From contig OY987246.1 of assembly GCA_963920765.1 (NCBI GenBank), positions 2,606,501 to 2,670,500 of the forward strand: DNA of 64,000 nucleotides, written 5' to 3'. Positions within the stretch are counted from its first letter, which is position 1. Every line of letters starts with the position of its first letter. Of the stretch, positions 37,676-49,209 are shown piece by piece. This stretch comes from Ulota crispa. Its lineage: Eukaryota > Streptophyta > Bryopsida > Orthotrichales > Orthotrichaceae. Below the pieces are notes generated by a model. That model saw nothing but the letters and a program-made list of their open reading frames with translations, was not told the DNA's origin and did not search any database. The position numbers and the translations under genes are program-made.

Positions 37676-37849
37676 ACCGCTGACGTGGACCGCTGACGTT
37701 GATTTGGAATGCTGACGTGGACTGCTGATATGGAATGCTGACGTGGACTGCTGATATGGAATGCTGACGCGGTATGATGACGTGGACTGTTGACCTGGAA
37801 TACTGACATGGATTACTGGCGTGGACTGCTGACGTGGACAAATGACGAT
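37676..37849. promoter_or_regulatory. Promoter-proximal minisatellite with five TGACGTGG sites
   Basis: Imperfect repeats of about 13-26 bp built from GCTGACGTGGACT and GCTGATATGGAAT. TGACGTGG occurs at 37681, 37713, 37739, 37778 and 37830, and further TGACG cores occur between. TGACG and ACGTGG are bZIP (TGA/ABRE-type) binding cores. The array sits about 170-340 bp upstream of the putative first exon of the minus-strand gene. Regulatory function is inferred. Confidence 0.55.
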
Positions 37850-38021
37850 TTTCATGGGCTGCCCTAAACCCTAAAATTTGTCATTTTCAGATCGTTCTTA
37901 CGTAGCGTGCTACAGATTAGGCCTGAAATAGCCAATTTTCATTTTTATTATTACTTAATAATGTGTATATTTGTAGTGGACTTGGCATCATGGTTCATAC
38001 CCAAAAATGGATAGATTTTTG

Positions 38022-38376
38022 GGAAAATATCGAAAATAGGCATGACAAGTGGCCATATATTGAAAATAGGTTTAATTATTAAAAAATATCAAAAATAGGT
38101 CTCATCATATATCAAAAGTAGGTCTTACAACTAAAGTGACCAAAAAATTATGCATGTTTATTTAAGGGAATTGATATATGCACACCGTCAGGGGTTAACA
38201 TCTACATTTTAACCTCCTAAGTGTGCATATATCAAACCCTAGCTGTGCATGTATCAATTCCCATAAATAAACATGCATAAATGTTTGGTCACCTTAGTTG
38301 CACGGCCTACTTTTGATATACAATGAGACCTATTTTTGATATTTTTGAATTGTCGGGCCTATTTTTTGATATTTCC
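38022..38376. mobile_element. Foldback element with the GGGAATTGATATATGCACA motif at its centre
   Basis: The outer arms, about 38022-38165 and 38263-38376, are imperfect inverted repeats: GGTCTCATCATATATC / GATATACAATGAGACC, and TTATGCATGTTTATTTA / TAAATAAACATGCATAA. The centre, 38166-38262, is a short copy of the family seen at 11433 and 31721, from GGGAATTGATATATGC to GCATGTATCAATTCCC. Either a small element inserted into the loop, or both are one foldback structure. Confidence 0.6.
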
Positions 38377-38799
38377 TCTGATTTTTTTCCAAATTTTTGT
38401 TTAAAACTTTGTTAATTATAAATCCACATCACTAAATATAATTCAAGTCAAACTAGTTGTTTTTGAATTTATGCAAAGTTTTGTTAAAAAAGTTGTATTT
38501 TAGCACTTATAAATTTTGGTTCTTCACCTTTAATTTCGGGCATCAAATTCGGTTTTGTGTTTTTTGAGCAAACTTTACAATGTGAAGCTTTCTAAGAATA
38601 GAATCTACTTTTTGTTTTATTTTTGAAGACATTCTTCAAAGAGAATATTAATAATGCAATGTGAATCTTGAAATTAATATCATGTTTTGAATTATTAAAT
38701 GGTTTATAGTAAAACCAAATTTTCTTTAGTTTTTTAAATATAGCATAATGTATGAGTCAAATAACAAAGATAATTAAGAAATACTTCATATATACCTTT

Positions 38800-39125
38800 A
38801 TTTTACTAAATATGGTCATGATCACCCTAGCATTAAAATTTCTAAAGAAGAAATTTTGAACATTTTAAAATATGATTGTAAAAAGGAAAAGTGTGCATAT
38901 GGATGTTTCCTTCATATTCATATTATCAAATCTCAAAAATTCATCACTAGTGTTTTTCAATCAATTATCATGTACAATCATAAATTTTATTTAAAATAAT
39001 TCACCAAAAATAAGGTTTTAACTTTTAGTAACTAAAATTTGATATGCTTAATTGTGATTGCATAAAAAATCACAATTCTATGATGCAAGACAAGAAAATG
39101 CCAACTACACTCTATGTTATGCAAG
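38800..39125. repeat. Single arm related to the foldback at 47165-48354
   Basis: Blocks such as GGTCATGATCACCCTAGCAT, ATGGATGTTTCCTTCAT, AATAATTCACCAAAAATAAGG and TTGATATGCTTAATTG match, diverged, one arm of the element at 47165-48354. The opposite arm is absent. Confidence 0.5.
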
Positions 39126-39278
39126 TTTTTGCCTTGAAAAATACATAAATTTGTATCTTCATCAACTAGTACTAAGGTAGGAGGCTCTAATTCACTCTAT
39201 GTTATGCAAGTTTTTTGCCTTGCAAAACACATAAATTTGTATTTTCATCAACTAGTACTAAGGTAGGAAGCTCTAATT
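39107..39278. repeat. 86 bp tandem duplication
   Basis: A unit starting ACTCTATGTTATGCAAG and ending ACTAAGGTAGGAGGCTCTAA is present twice with a period of 86 bases and few changes. It contains ACTAAGGTAG, also seen in the end of the element at 32806. Confidence 0.7.
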
Positions 39279-40062
39279 CAGACTCTAGGCTCTAGAAGAA
39301 GCGCCTCCTCAAATGTAATCCGTTTGTACATGTTTTTTCATAGCCCTTCAACAATGCACATGCGATGTACATTTGAGAAGGTGCTCCATTTTAGAGCCCT
39401 ATGACCTTTCCACTCCAAAATTTCATAACTAATTCCACAAAGTTCCAAAAAATACAACAACTTGTATTAGATACCAATTCCTCTTGTCTTTCAAGGAAAA
39501 TTTACTGAAAAAATATTTCAAGAAGTTTTACCTGCCCAAAATTCAGTTGCAGCCCATTCATGAGCCTCCATATGGTACAGCTACTTAATCCACCAAAGTT
39601 CAAACACTGGTCATAGGATCGAATCCTACTGAGTGGCCATCACACAAAGCAAACCATAAAGCAAAAAAGCTGTGACGAAGCCACAAACAAAAAGTCTACA
39701 TAAGTTACTTTTCCTAAAACCCATACACTTTTCCCCGACCCCAACATGTAACTTAGGCCCCTGCATGGCACACTTCCAAGCCTCCCGTTGCACTCCCCTC
39801 TTTTGTACTTTTAACGGGAACAACGTCCTCACATCGTTCCCTTTCCTGTTCCCCAATTGGGAACTCTGTCTCGCACCTCCAGTTGCTGCGAGCCATTGAT
39901 TTACTGCCTTTTCCGTCACCTTCTCTGCATTGCTACTGCTCGCCAAATCCTTTGCCAAATCGCATTTTCACGTTTTCTGTGGCTCGGTCTTCGAAGGAAA
40001 AGCCGGAGTGGATTGAGAATCAAATTCCCTGACCTTTTGAGAATTTTGAAGGAGGTTTTGTG

Positions 40063-43000
40063 ATGGGAAGCGACGGGATGGACGTTGGTTTCTTAGGCTT
40101 GGGAATCATGGGGATTGCGATGGCACGCAATCTTTTGAAGAAAGGATTTAAGGTGACGGTGTGGAACCGGAGTCCTGCCAAGGTGCGCGCGTTTCTTCAC
40201 GTTGATTTGAATTATTTGGTTGCACTGTGTGGTGTAGTTTAAAAGTGAGAGAGAGAGAGAACACAGGCTGTGGAATTACTGTATAAGAAAATCTTTAGTT
40301 GCAATGGATCATTGTCATATGTAATTGGAATCCTCTTCTTCATCACTCCAACCTTTGAGATAGTTGGTTAGCGTGATTCTTTTTGGTAATAATACAAGAA
40401 GGCGTGGTATCTAACACTGATATGTGTTTGAAATTTTTATATCCAAGGAAATGCTCTTAAGCTTAACAAGGTCCATTTTTATGTACATCGTAACACTAAT
40501 CTACACTAAATAGTGCATTTAGGTTTCCTTAACACTTAATTTGCCTTACTCTGGAAAGTTATCTCATAACTCATCGCTTGGCCACTTATTGCTTTCCGCA
40601 GATTTATTGTTGTGGCCAGGCTCTTTAAAAATTGCTTGTTGCAGTAATTATTGATGAAAATTACTGTTGTACACTGTAAAACGTTTGAGAAATTAGTGTG
40701 GGGCAACCTAAACGCAATATTCAGTGTAGAAAGCTCTTAACAAGGGGTATTTTTCTGTACATTGTAAAACTAATCTCAGTCCTGAAACAACCTATACTTC
40801 AATCCCAAGCCTCCTTGCACTACCATGGAAAATTAAACCAAAAGATGAGGTATTTATCTTGTATTTCGGATTGTATTTTGGAATGTGTGATTAAACCCTA
40901 AATGACCAAGAGACTGACACTCGGCGTGATGTGATGTTTTAATTAACAGGTCATATGCTGACTTTCTTTATTCTAACCTACACTGAATATTGCGTTTAGG
41001 ATGTTCCACACTAATTTCTTGAATTGTTACACTATTTAACCTTTAAAGTACGGATGGGTCACTGTAGCATGCCCTTTCTATAGACTGCCTACACTGCCTA
41101 CAGTGTTTTAGCACATGGGCACAAGTAGTATTGCTTCAAAAAGTTGGAAATGTCAAGCTGATCTCATAAAAATTGCAATAAGGGCAGCTTGGAACCTAAC
41201 ACAATGATTTTGAATTTTCTCACAACTTGGGGTATTTAAAAATATGAGTATATTTGATGATTTTTTTTTTTTTTTTTACCTTCCATGATGCACTACGTGT
41301 TTATTATCACTTTTGGAAAAAAATCAGATGAAAAACAATTATTCACTAGACTACAAAATCTTTTTTCAAAGCCAAAGGACGATTTTTGTCCTCTTGGACG
41401 TATAGGGGTTAAATACTTACTGATACTACAATAATTTTCAGCAATATTGCAATAAACAAATTTTGAAGGGCTTAACAGCAACAACAAAGTTGCATAAAAG
41501 CAAACTAACAACATCCATGTTGTAAACATTGTAAAATCCTAGTATTTAGAGAGTTGCATGCGCCATAAAGGTAAGGTAAGGCAACCTAATTGTTAAGGCA
41601 ACCTAAATGCAATATTTAGTGTAGTTCTTTTACATTATATTTTTATCAGTACATGGAACGCCCTTCATCAATTTTGGTAATGTAGATTTTGGCGGAATGT
41701 GAAGGATGTTTTTTGCGATATGATTAATCCAGCTCGTCATATTTAAACCAGAAATGCTTGTTTTTTTAGGAGTTAATTCAGATCTTAATTCGCCGTTGAA
41801 TGTTTTTTGTGGTTTCAGTGCGAGGAGCTTGCGAAAGAGGGCGCATTAATCGGTAGTTCGCCGGCAGACGTGGTTGCGAGGTGTCCCGTCACCATAGCCA
41901 TGCTGGCTGACCCCTCTGTTGCACTTTCGGTAGGCTGATCTTCCGCAGGTGCCACTCTTAAAATATATGTTTTTGTGCATTATTTGAATTCAATCAGTAG
42001 CAACATGCTGATCTTTTCTCCAAATCTACACAGAAACAATGCATTTGGAAAGATTATTATTAGCATGTTGCTATGAAGTCGAATTGCTCAAAGATATCTC
42101 GTGTTTAAACCCTCAAGGAAAATTTTCAGGTTTAAAGTTCAACTTTGATTAGCCTTGACTCCCTCATGGGCATCAAAGATCCAATTCTGCTCTTTATCAT
42201 TCTGGCTAATGATTGATTTTTTCCAAGCGTTGTGGATGGTTTCCATTTGTCTTTTTTGTAGAGCGCGTAGTTGTGCTGATGAAGCCGGTTTTGTGGTTGA
42301 ATTTCATTAGGTGGCACTGGGCCCTGGTGGAGTAGTTGAAGGGATCACTCCTGGCAGTGGATATGTAGACATGTCCACAGTTGATCCTGCAACATCAATG
42401 AAAATTGCCGAGGTCAGGACTGTTCCACTATTTCCTTGCCATTTGCTGCTATTCAAAAGATATTGGCTGGAAAATTGTCTTCATCTGCATTTACATGCTT
42501 TCTGATGCTTTCTTGAAAGTTATTGAGTTTGTTTGTACATGACCAAGGCTGTCTTAAACCCTTTTGAGAGATCAAGAAGTCCAATATTGTACATCATATT
42601 TTTCTTAATAAGTTTGAGTAAGTAATAGGGGGGATTTATCGTGGTTCAATCTTGAGGTTTTGGACCTATGCATGCAATGCTCTTCATGAACTCTAGCGAT
42701 ATAAAATTTGACCCCAATTTTATATGAATTTGACTCCAGCCAAACTGATCATTTTTAAAACCATGAGTTCTTGATACTCAAGGGTTTAACAAGTTTTTGG
42801 TCTTGATTTCCTTAAGATTTGTTGTGGTTTTGTTGACAATTAGTTGATGTGGGTATCCTCTTAACAGGCTATTGTAGCCAAAGGGGGAGAGTTTCTGGAA
42901 GCTCCAGTATCTGGTAGCAAACAACCCGCAGAGACGGCCACATTGATTATCCTCGCTGCTGGAAATAAGGTATATAGAAGATCCATTTTACGTTAATCTT

Positions 43001-46000
43001 TGGGTTCTGAAGGATATGTGACCTTATGTTGTTGTATCAGTATAAGATATCATAAATATGGTAGCCGGTAAGTCATAACACCTTACAGTAAGGTTTGGCT
43101 TTGCACTCTTTTTCTTAAAGAGAAATAGATTACAAAAACAACGTGAAATCTAATAGTGTCAATAGCCATGTGGTTCCAAGATTATGGAGCTTTTGAACCA
43201 TGTGACATGTAATTCAAGATTACAATCGTAGAACCACTATGCCTTATGACTCATAATTGAGGAAGTTTGCTTTTAAATTTCAACCTCAACATGGTAGTAG
43301 AAATAATTCAAAGAAAGTTAATGTTGGAAGGTGACAAAAAGTTAGATAGATTGATTTTCTTTGAATTATAGGTCCACCTAGGATGTGAGGAGCCGATATT
43401 GAATCAATCCTCGAGTTGCAAATCACTCGTTGAGCCTTGTCGTTACATCCCTCTCGTGTCTTGCAGTCTCTCTTTGAAAGGGCGAAGCCAGCCTTTGATG
43501 CAATGGGGAAAAAGTCATTCTACCTGAATGATGTGGGTGGTGGGGCCAAAATGAAATTGGTCATCAACATGATAATGGGCAGGTGCTTTTCAAATCACTT
43601 TCGCTGACCTTACGTTCACTAGATTCTGTAGAAACTATTTAGCTTATTTTCAGAGATAACTGTTTTTAACTAACTATTTTTCGAAGATTTTCAAATTATT
43701 TTTTCAATGTGTATACTAAGTTTGGAGTTTTCGGATGGCAGCATGATGGCAACTCTCTCAGAAGGTCTTGCAGTGGCCGACAAGGCAGGATTAAATCAAC
43801 AAGCCCTCCTAGAAGTACTGGCAAGTGATACCACTCCTCTCAACTCACTTTGTCACATGATCCATTATCCAGTGACCATGTATAAAAACCATATTAGAGT
43901 CCACACTCATTACTATGAACCTCTTCAAAATGACAGAGGGAAACAACTCTGACCTTTCATTGAGGTTTCACATCGCCCTATGGACAATGAGAGTGACCCA
44001 AAATTTGTATTTCCTTTTCTGGGGTACGTTCTGTGCTACATTAACCAATCTACTCCAAAAAGATTGGACACTGACTTGGAAAAATTGTAGAAAAAGCTTG
44101 AGAGTTGTTAATGTGTATGATGTATGTAGAGTTGGATGCGATAGTATTGACATGTGCATATATGGATACCTAAATTGGCATAGCCGAATATCCTGCCAGG
44201 TTATCATTGCCTGGGACACAACTATGGCGTATATTCTGGTGAAAAAGTTGGGACCCCAGGGGGCCAGATTAAAGAGGTTTGAGTATATAGAATGCGGTGT
44301 TCTAACCAGCATGGTGTTCCTTTCTTTCTGTGTGGATGCAGGAACTAGGGTCAACGGGAAATCCAATGTTTAAGTTGAAAGGACCAACTATGATTGAAGG
44401 GAAGTTTGCCACGGCATTTCCACTGAAACATCAACAGAAGGATATGCGACTCGCTCTGGCATTGGGCGATGAAGTGGCACAGGCGATGCCTGTTGCAGCC
44501 GCAGCCAATGAGGTGAAGAACCTACTCATTAGTCCCTCTCCCTGCTGCATTTTCTGGTTATACGAAAACATCTTCAATCTCACCTTCCTTAACCTCACGT
44601 CCTTCAGTTTTCACCATAGATGTAAGCTCGAAATTTGCGGTTTTCAAAACCCACTTGTAATCAGATTTTCTTTCAACTTTCATAGTAAGAAGTCTGACAA
44701 GTTTCATCTTCTCGACACTTTATCCCCAAAATATCAACTACACCAAATAGTGCATTTAGGTTGCCCCATACTAATTCCCAACATTTCACACTAAATAAGC
44801 TGCTACAGTAATTTCAGCAATAATTACTGCAATAAGCAACCTTAAAAGGCCTTGGCAACAACAACATAGTTGTAGGATGACAAATTTGCTAAGTCCACAT
44901 GGTAAACCATGTGAAATCTTAGTATCTCAATAGTTTCATGCACCTCCAAGTGGTCAAGCCAGTCATGAGGTAACTTTCCATAGTAAGGCAACCTAAATGC
45001 ACTATTTGGTGTAGTTTCAGTGTTAGAAAGGGTACAAATGTATTTGATTCGTAACCTTAGTGGAGCCCACTGCTATAATGGTGGTATGCATGCATCTTGG
45101 CCCTCTTGGACCTGGCGGTGTCCTCTTTTTCAAACTCTTGATTGCACATGAATGAACAAGTTCCGTTCATCGAGGTTATGCACTCCTCTGTCCCAAATAA
45201 AAGTTGTGATTTTCTTCAACCTTATAACTTGAAATCACAACCCATATAGTTAAGTAAAATTACAACCTTGTTATGAAAATGATATCCCATGGCTAGTCAT
45301 GCAATCTCTCATAACAAGGTTCTTACCTTCATGTTACCTTGTTTATAATGCCAATTCTAAGCCCAATGTTCAAGCCTATTTTTTTACTGTCTTATTGGCC
45401 CATAGGAAAAGCACTATAATTATTGTTCTGAGCCCTTAGATCATGCACATAACTAGATATTCTTGATGGAGTAGAATGACTTCGTACTATGTCCATAATG
45501 CACGTGACCCTCCTGATTTTTTGGGCATTGTCAATCCATGAAAGTCAATTTGAGAGAGTTTGGCTTTTGTTCTCCCAATAGAAGCTCTTTTATTATTCTT
45601 TAAAGAACTACTTGTATGGACACGAGACAAAACTGTATCGTTTGCTACAAGTTTCTGTTTCACAGTATATAAACTTAATAATATTATTCATGCTTTATTT
45701 TGATTGTACCATGCACTAGGTGAAAGGGATTTGCTGGTTGACCCATTGTTTCATGGGAAAATTTCATGGATACCCCTGAAAGTTTGCAATATTTTCATAG
45801 ATACCCCTGCTTTTTCAGAAACATCACAAATACCCTTGGACCAAAAAATTTAGGCGTTTGTTTTGTTGTATATGTCACTTCCTTCTCCCTTTATGTGCAC
45901 ACTACTTCTTTCTTGTTCATGCGCACAAAGTAAGAAGGGAAGGGGCATGCACAACAAAACAAACGCGTACATTTTTTGGTCCAAAGGTATTTGTGATATT

Positions 46001-46300
46001 TCTGAAAAAGCAGGGGTATCTACGAAAATATTGCAGACTTTCAGGGATATCCATGAAATTTTCCCTATTTTGATTGTACCATGCACTAAGTGAAAGGGAT
46101 TTGCTGGTTGAGGCTTCTCTTAACTCATTTTTTCAAGTACTTGTGTACAGCTATCAATGACTGGCATGCTTATGTTTGTGGTGCAGACCTACAAGAAGGC
46201 CCGAGGCATGGGTTTGGGCGACCAAGATTTTTCAGCTGTATATCGAACACTTGCTCAAGAAGCTACTGATGTTCCAGACTCTGCAAAAGCTGCTTCGTAA
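40063..46300 (+). CDS. GLYR1: Glyoxylate/succinic semialdehyde reductase (GLYR1-type), eight exons
   Basis: Exons: 40063-40182, 41819-41929, 42311-42412, 42868-42969, 43467-43582, 43742-43820, 44342-44512, 46187-46300; 304 residues. It is a beta-hydroxyacid dehydrogenase-family enzyme that uses NADPH to reduce glyoxylate and succinic semialdehyde. Residues 12-17, GLGIMG, are the dinucleotide-binding turn. WNRS at 34-37 has the Arg expected for NADPH. APVSGSK is the substrate loop. [12 protein letters not shown] carries the catalytic Lys175 and Asn179. [19 protein letters not shown] and AANE are the C-terminal block. The ATG at 40063 follows a GTG codon; a second in-frame ATG is at 40078, nearer the usual family start. 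The C-terminus (AKAAS) has no peroxisomal SRE-like tail, so it is probably cytosolic. Intron 6 starts with GC (CTG|GCAAGT); both reading frame and family alignment require that site. The introns hold several MITEs. Confidence 0.93.
40501..40729 (-). mobile_element. Intronic MITE, CTACACYRAATA family, copy A (intron 1)
   Basis: CTACACTAAATAGTGCATTT on the left is inverted at the right as CTAAACGCAATATTCAGTGTAG with a few changes. The inside matches copy C (44737-45016) in opposite orientation, with an internal deletion. No ORF. Confidence 0.7.
40978..41624 (+). mobile_element. Intronic MITE, CTACACYRAATA family, copy B (intron 1), interrupted
   Basis: The ends are CTACACTGAATATTGCGTTT and AAATGCAATATTTAGTGTAG. 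It has the same orientation as copy C but is split by a TTAA-flanked element at 41040-41408. Without that insert its two halves align with copy C (TACTACAATAATTTTCAGCAA here, CTACAGTAATTTCAGCAATA there). Confidence 0.7.
41040..41408. mobile_element. TTAA-flanked insertion inside MITE copy B (369 bp)
   Basis: TTAA at 41036-41039 and 41409-41412; left end CCTTTAAAGTACGG, right end CGTATAGGGG. The terminal inverted repeat is weak. Copy C of the host MITE shows the continuous, uninserted sequence at the matching place, so the borders are set by comparison. No coding capacity. Confidence 0.6.
44737..45016 (+). mobile_element. Intronic MITE, CTACACYRAATA family, copy C (intron 7)
   Basis: Perfect 30 bp terminal inverted repeats, 44737-44766 and 44987-45016, starting AACTACACCAAATAGTGC. 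The element is 280 bp without coding capacity. I could not settle the target duplication because the outermost bases are themselves palindromic, so I assign no superfamily. Confidence 0.85.
45755..46065. mobile_element. Foldback element, GGGAAAATTTCATGG family, copy a (intron 7)
   Basis: The ends GGGAAAATTTCATGGATA and TATCCATGAAATTTTCCC are inverted, and pairing extends through nearly the whole 311 bp. Each arm has three directly repeated ~30 bp modules, each with a core like ATAGATACCCCTG. It is flanked by a 46 bp direct repeat, 45696-45741 and 46066-46111, with one difference. The right copy ends 75 bp before the last GLYR exon. Confidence 0.8.
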
Positions 46301-46409
46301 ATTCAACTCCACAGAAGTTCTCATGAACTGTATTGGTTCTTGACTGAAGGGGAGGAAGCTTTGCATGAAGAGAAGCTATTCTGAAGAGGTTTGAGTAGGT
46401 ACCTTGGAA

Positions 46410-46505
46410 AGCAAGTCAGTGCTATAGGAACAGAGCCTCTACCACAAAGCCTTTGCCAGTGTTATAAGAACAAAGCCTTTGCTACAGTGACAAAACCTCT
46501 TGTAG
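46410..46505 (+). repeat. Short repeats downstream of GLYR stop
   Basis: The motif AACAAAGCCTTTGC and variants (GAACAGAGCCTCTAC, ACAAAACCTCTTG) recurs about four times, roughly 110-200 bases after the stop codon, probably in the 3' untranslated region. Confidence 0.45.
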
Positions 46506-47164
46506 TGTAGCTGCTTGTTTTTACACAAACCTATTGTTAATTTTTTAGACCACATTATTAGTTCCTTTGAGTTATCTAGTGTGACATTCATTCATGGATT
46601 AGACACCTTCAAGGCCTTATCAGGATAGCACTTGTTAACTATGTCCATGTTGCATGTGCTACATGGATAGTAGACCCTTAATAGGCTGTTTATTCCCTAA
46701 TTTCTTAACATTATCCTTTCTCTAAAATCCTTCTTGAAAACCATGTAGGCAAGAGGAAGTCCCACTTCGGTATACAATATTGTGTTACTATTGCTTGTGG
46801 AATATGTTGTGAAGACTTGAACTTATACACATTTAGAGGGAAGTTGTAGATGAGAAAGCAATTCTCACGTTGTAATAAGGAAGTAGAAACTTGTTCCAAA
46901 AGTTGAGTCTAATTTAACCCCTAAAGGACCAAAGAACCCAATATGGCCAAATGGGGTTTTTGGAGGTGTAAAAGTAGACAAAAAAAGGTATTGCATGCTC
47001 AAGTTTTGGTTTGTCACTCAAGTCCAAATGGAGCTAAAAGTCCAACAATACTTTTGGATCAGCTTGTTGTTCTTTGAAGCCTCTAGGTTTTGCACCCAAA
47101 CATCTGAATTTACTATTTTTAATATTAAAACTATCAGTGGGAGTGTATATAAGCATTGTACAGT

Positions 47165-48354
47165 GGGGGGACAAAAAGATTGAGAACACCATTTTAGGCC
47201 ATTCAAAGAACTGTGCCTAACATATAGAGTATAATTGATATTTTATTGTCTTGCATCCTTGGTGTTGAATTCTTATGCAACCCCCATCAAGCATACCAAA
47301 TTTCAGCTCCTAAAAATCAAAACTCTATTTTTGGTGAATTATTTTACACAAAATTCATAGTTTTACATGATAATTAATTAAAAAATATTGGTGATGAATT
47401 TTTTGAGATTGGATTGCATGGGGATGTAAGAAACATCCATACACACACTTCCGTTCCAACAAGCATTTCCAAAAATCTACGAAATTTCTTCTATAGAGGT
47501 TTTAATGTTGGGATGGTTATGACCAAAATTTGTAAAATAGATATAAGGGGAAATTTCATGGATGCCTTTGAAGTTTGCAATAATTTCATAGATATCCTTG
47601 TTTTTTCAGAAATTTCACAAATACCCTTAGACCAAAATTTTCAAGCATTTTTTTGTTGTGCATGTTATTTTCTTTTTTCCTTGTGCACACACATAATAAG
47701 AGAGAAGTAGTGTGTGCACAAAGGGAGAAGGAAAGTGACATGCACAACACAAAAAACGTTTGAAAATTTTGATCCAAGGGTATCTGTGAGATTTCTGAAA
47801 AAGCAGGGGTACCTATGAAATTATTGCAAACTTCAGGGGTATCCATGAAATTTTCCCTAGATATAATTGTATGGTAAGCAGATAGTGCAATTTGACTTGT
47901 CCATTATGATTAAGTTTGTAACTTTGAGCACAACAATATGTTTAATTTGCCAAAATCTTATTAAAATTTGATTATATCTAGTTTACAAATTTTGGTCATT
48001 ATCATCCCAACATTAAAACCTCTGTAGAAGAAATTTTGTAGCTTTTTTGAGATGCTTGTTGGAAGGGAAGATGTGTGTATGGATGTTTCTTACATCCCCA
48101 TGCAATCCAATCTCAAAAAATTCATCACCAATATTTTTTAATTAATTATCATGTAAAACTATGAATTTTGTGTAAAATAATTCACCAAAAATAGAGTTTT
48201 GATTTTTAGGAGCTGAAATTTGGTATGCTTGATGGGGGTTGCATAAGAATTCAACACCAAGGATGCAAGACAATAAAATATCAATTATACTCTATATGTT
48301 AGGCACAGTTCTTTGAATGGCCTAAAATGGTGTTCCCAATCTTTTTGTCCCCCC
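47165..48354. mobile_element. Foldback element with ~380 bp arms and 10 bp target duplication
   Basis: The ends are GGGGGGACAAAAAGATTG and CAATCTTTTTGTCCCCCC. The arms, about 47165-47545 and 47975-48354, pair almost throughout. ATTGTACAGT stands on both sides (47155-47164 and 48355-48364), which fits a 9-11 bp target duplication of Mutator-like elements. It is interrupted near the centre by another foldback element. Diverged single arms are at 38800-39125 and 51225-51690. No ORF of note. Confidence 0.8.
47547..47857. mobile_element. Foldback element, GGGAAAATTTCATGG family, copy b, nested
   Basis: It has the same structure as 45755-46065. It is flanked by the 9 bp direct repeat TAGATATAA (47538-47546 and 47858-47866), the hallmark of Mutator-like insertion, and sits inside 47165-48354. 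Confidence 0.85.
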
Positions 48355-48356
48355 AT

Positions 48357-49209
48357 TGTACAGTACCCTAAAGAAAGTATATGGAAGTCCTAGTTTTGTG
48401 CTTATAGACTTCATTTTTGAATCAAATTTAGGGGATGCTTTGCTGAGATTTTGGAAAAAAATTATGAACAAAAAGAACTCAAAATTTCTAAGAGAACAAT
48501 TTTTGTTCCTAGCCAAATAGCTTATTTTGCATGCATAGTGAGAGATCAATCAACAAAGTGGAAAATTGTACTTTCAAAGGTAATTTTTTCAAATCCCATT
48601 TACTACATCAATTACTAAGATTCTGAAAGAACTTTCTAAAAAGAAACAACTGAAAACTTACACAAGAGTAACTTTCATTTGAGGCTCAAAAGCTTATCAT
48701 GCTTTTGTGGTTCAAAAATGAAGCTCAAACGAGTGGACCAAGTAGGAAGTGTGCAAATATTTGTGTGGATGTGCAACTCTCACCCCACAAACGCAAATGT
48801 TCCAAAAAAAACCCCATCTACTCTCCACCATGCTTGTTTGGGCTTCATTTGTAAACAAGGCATGCATGATAAGCTTTTGAGCCTCAAATGAAAGTTACTC
48901 TTGTGTAAGTTTTCAGTTGTTTCTTTTTAGAAAGTTCTTTCAGAATCTTAGTAATTGATGTAGTAAATGGGATTTGAAAAAATTACCTTTGAAAGTACAA
49001 TTTTCCACTTTGTTGATTGATCTCTCACTATGCATGCAAAATAAGCTATTTGGCTAGGAACAAAAATTGTTCTCTTAGAAATTTTGAGTTCTTTTTGTTC
49101 ATGATTTTTTTCCAAAATCTCAGCAAAGCATCCCCTAAATTTGATTCAAAAATGAAGTTTATAAGCACAAAACTAGGACTTCCATATGCTTTCTTTAGGG
49201 TACTGTACA
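48357..49209. mobile_element. Near-perfect long hairpin (346 bp arms, 161 bp loop)
   Basis: 48357-48702 and 48864-49209 are inverted copies with only a few mismatches. Paired coordinates sum to 97566. The loop itself pairs loosely (AAATGAAGCTCAAACGAG with the complement of CTTGTTTGGGCTTCATTT). The arms give mirrored ORFs, 48549-48322 (-) and 49017 onward (+), with nearly the same translation, which are artefacts of the hairpin. A transcript across it would form long double-stranded RNA. Confidence 0.85.

Noticed and set aside
37274..37855. 193-codon minus-strand ORF through the promoter minisatellite
   Set aside because: Composition follows the repeat, and a shorter reading with a clear splice donor (37508-37434) is better supported.
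43915..44373. 152-codon ORF overlapping GLYR exon 7
   Set aside because: It is mostly intron 6 and runs in the wrong frame into exon 7.
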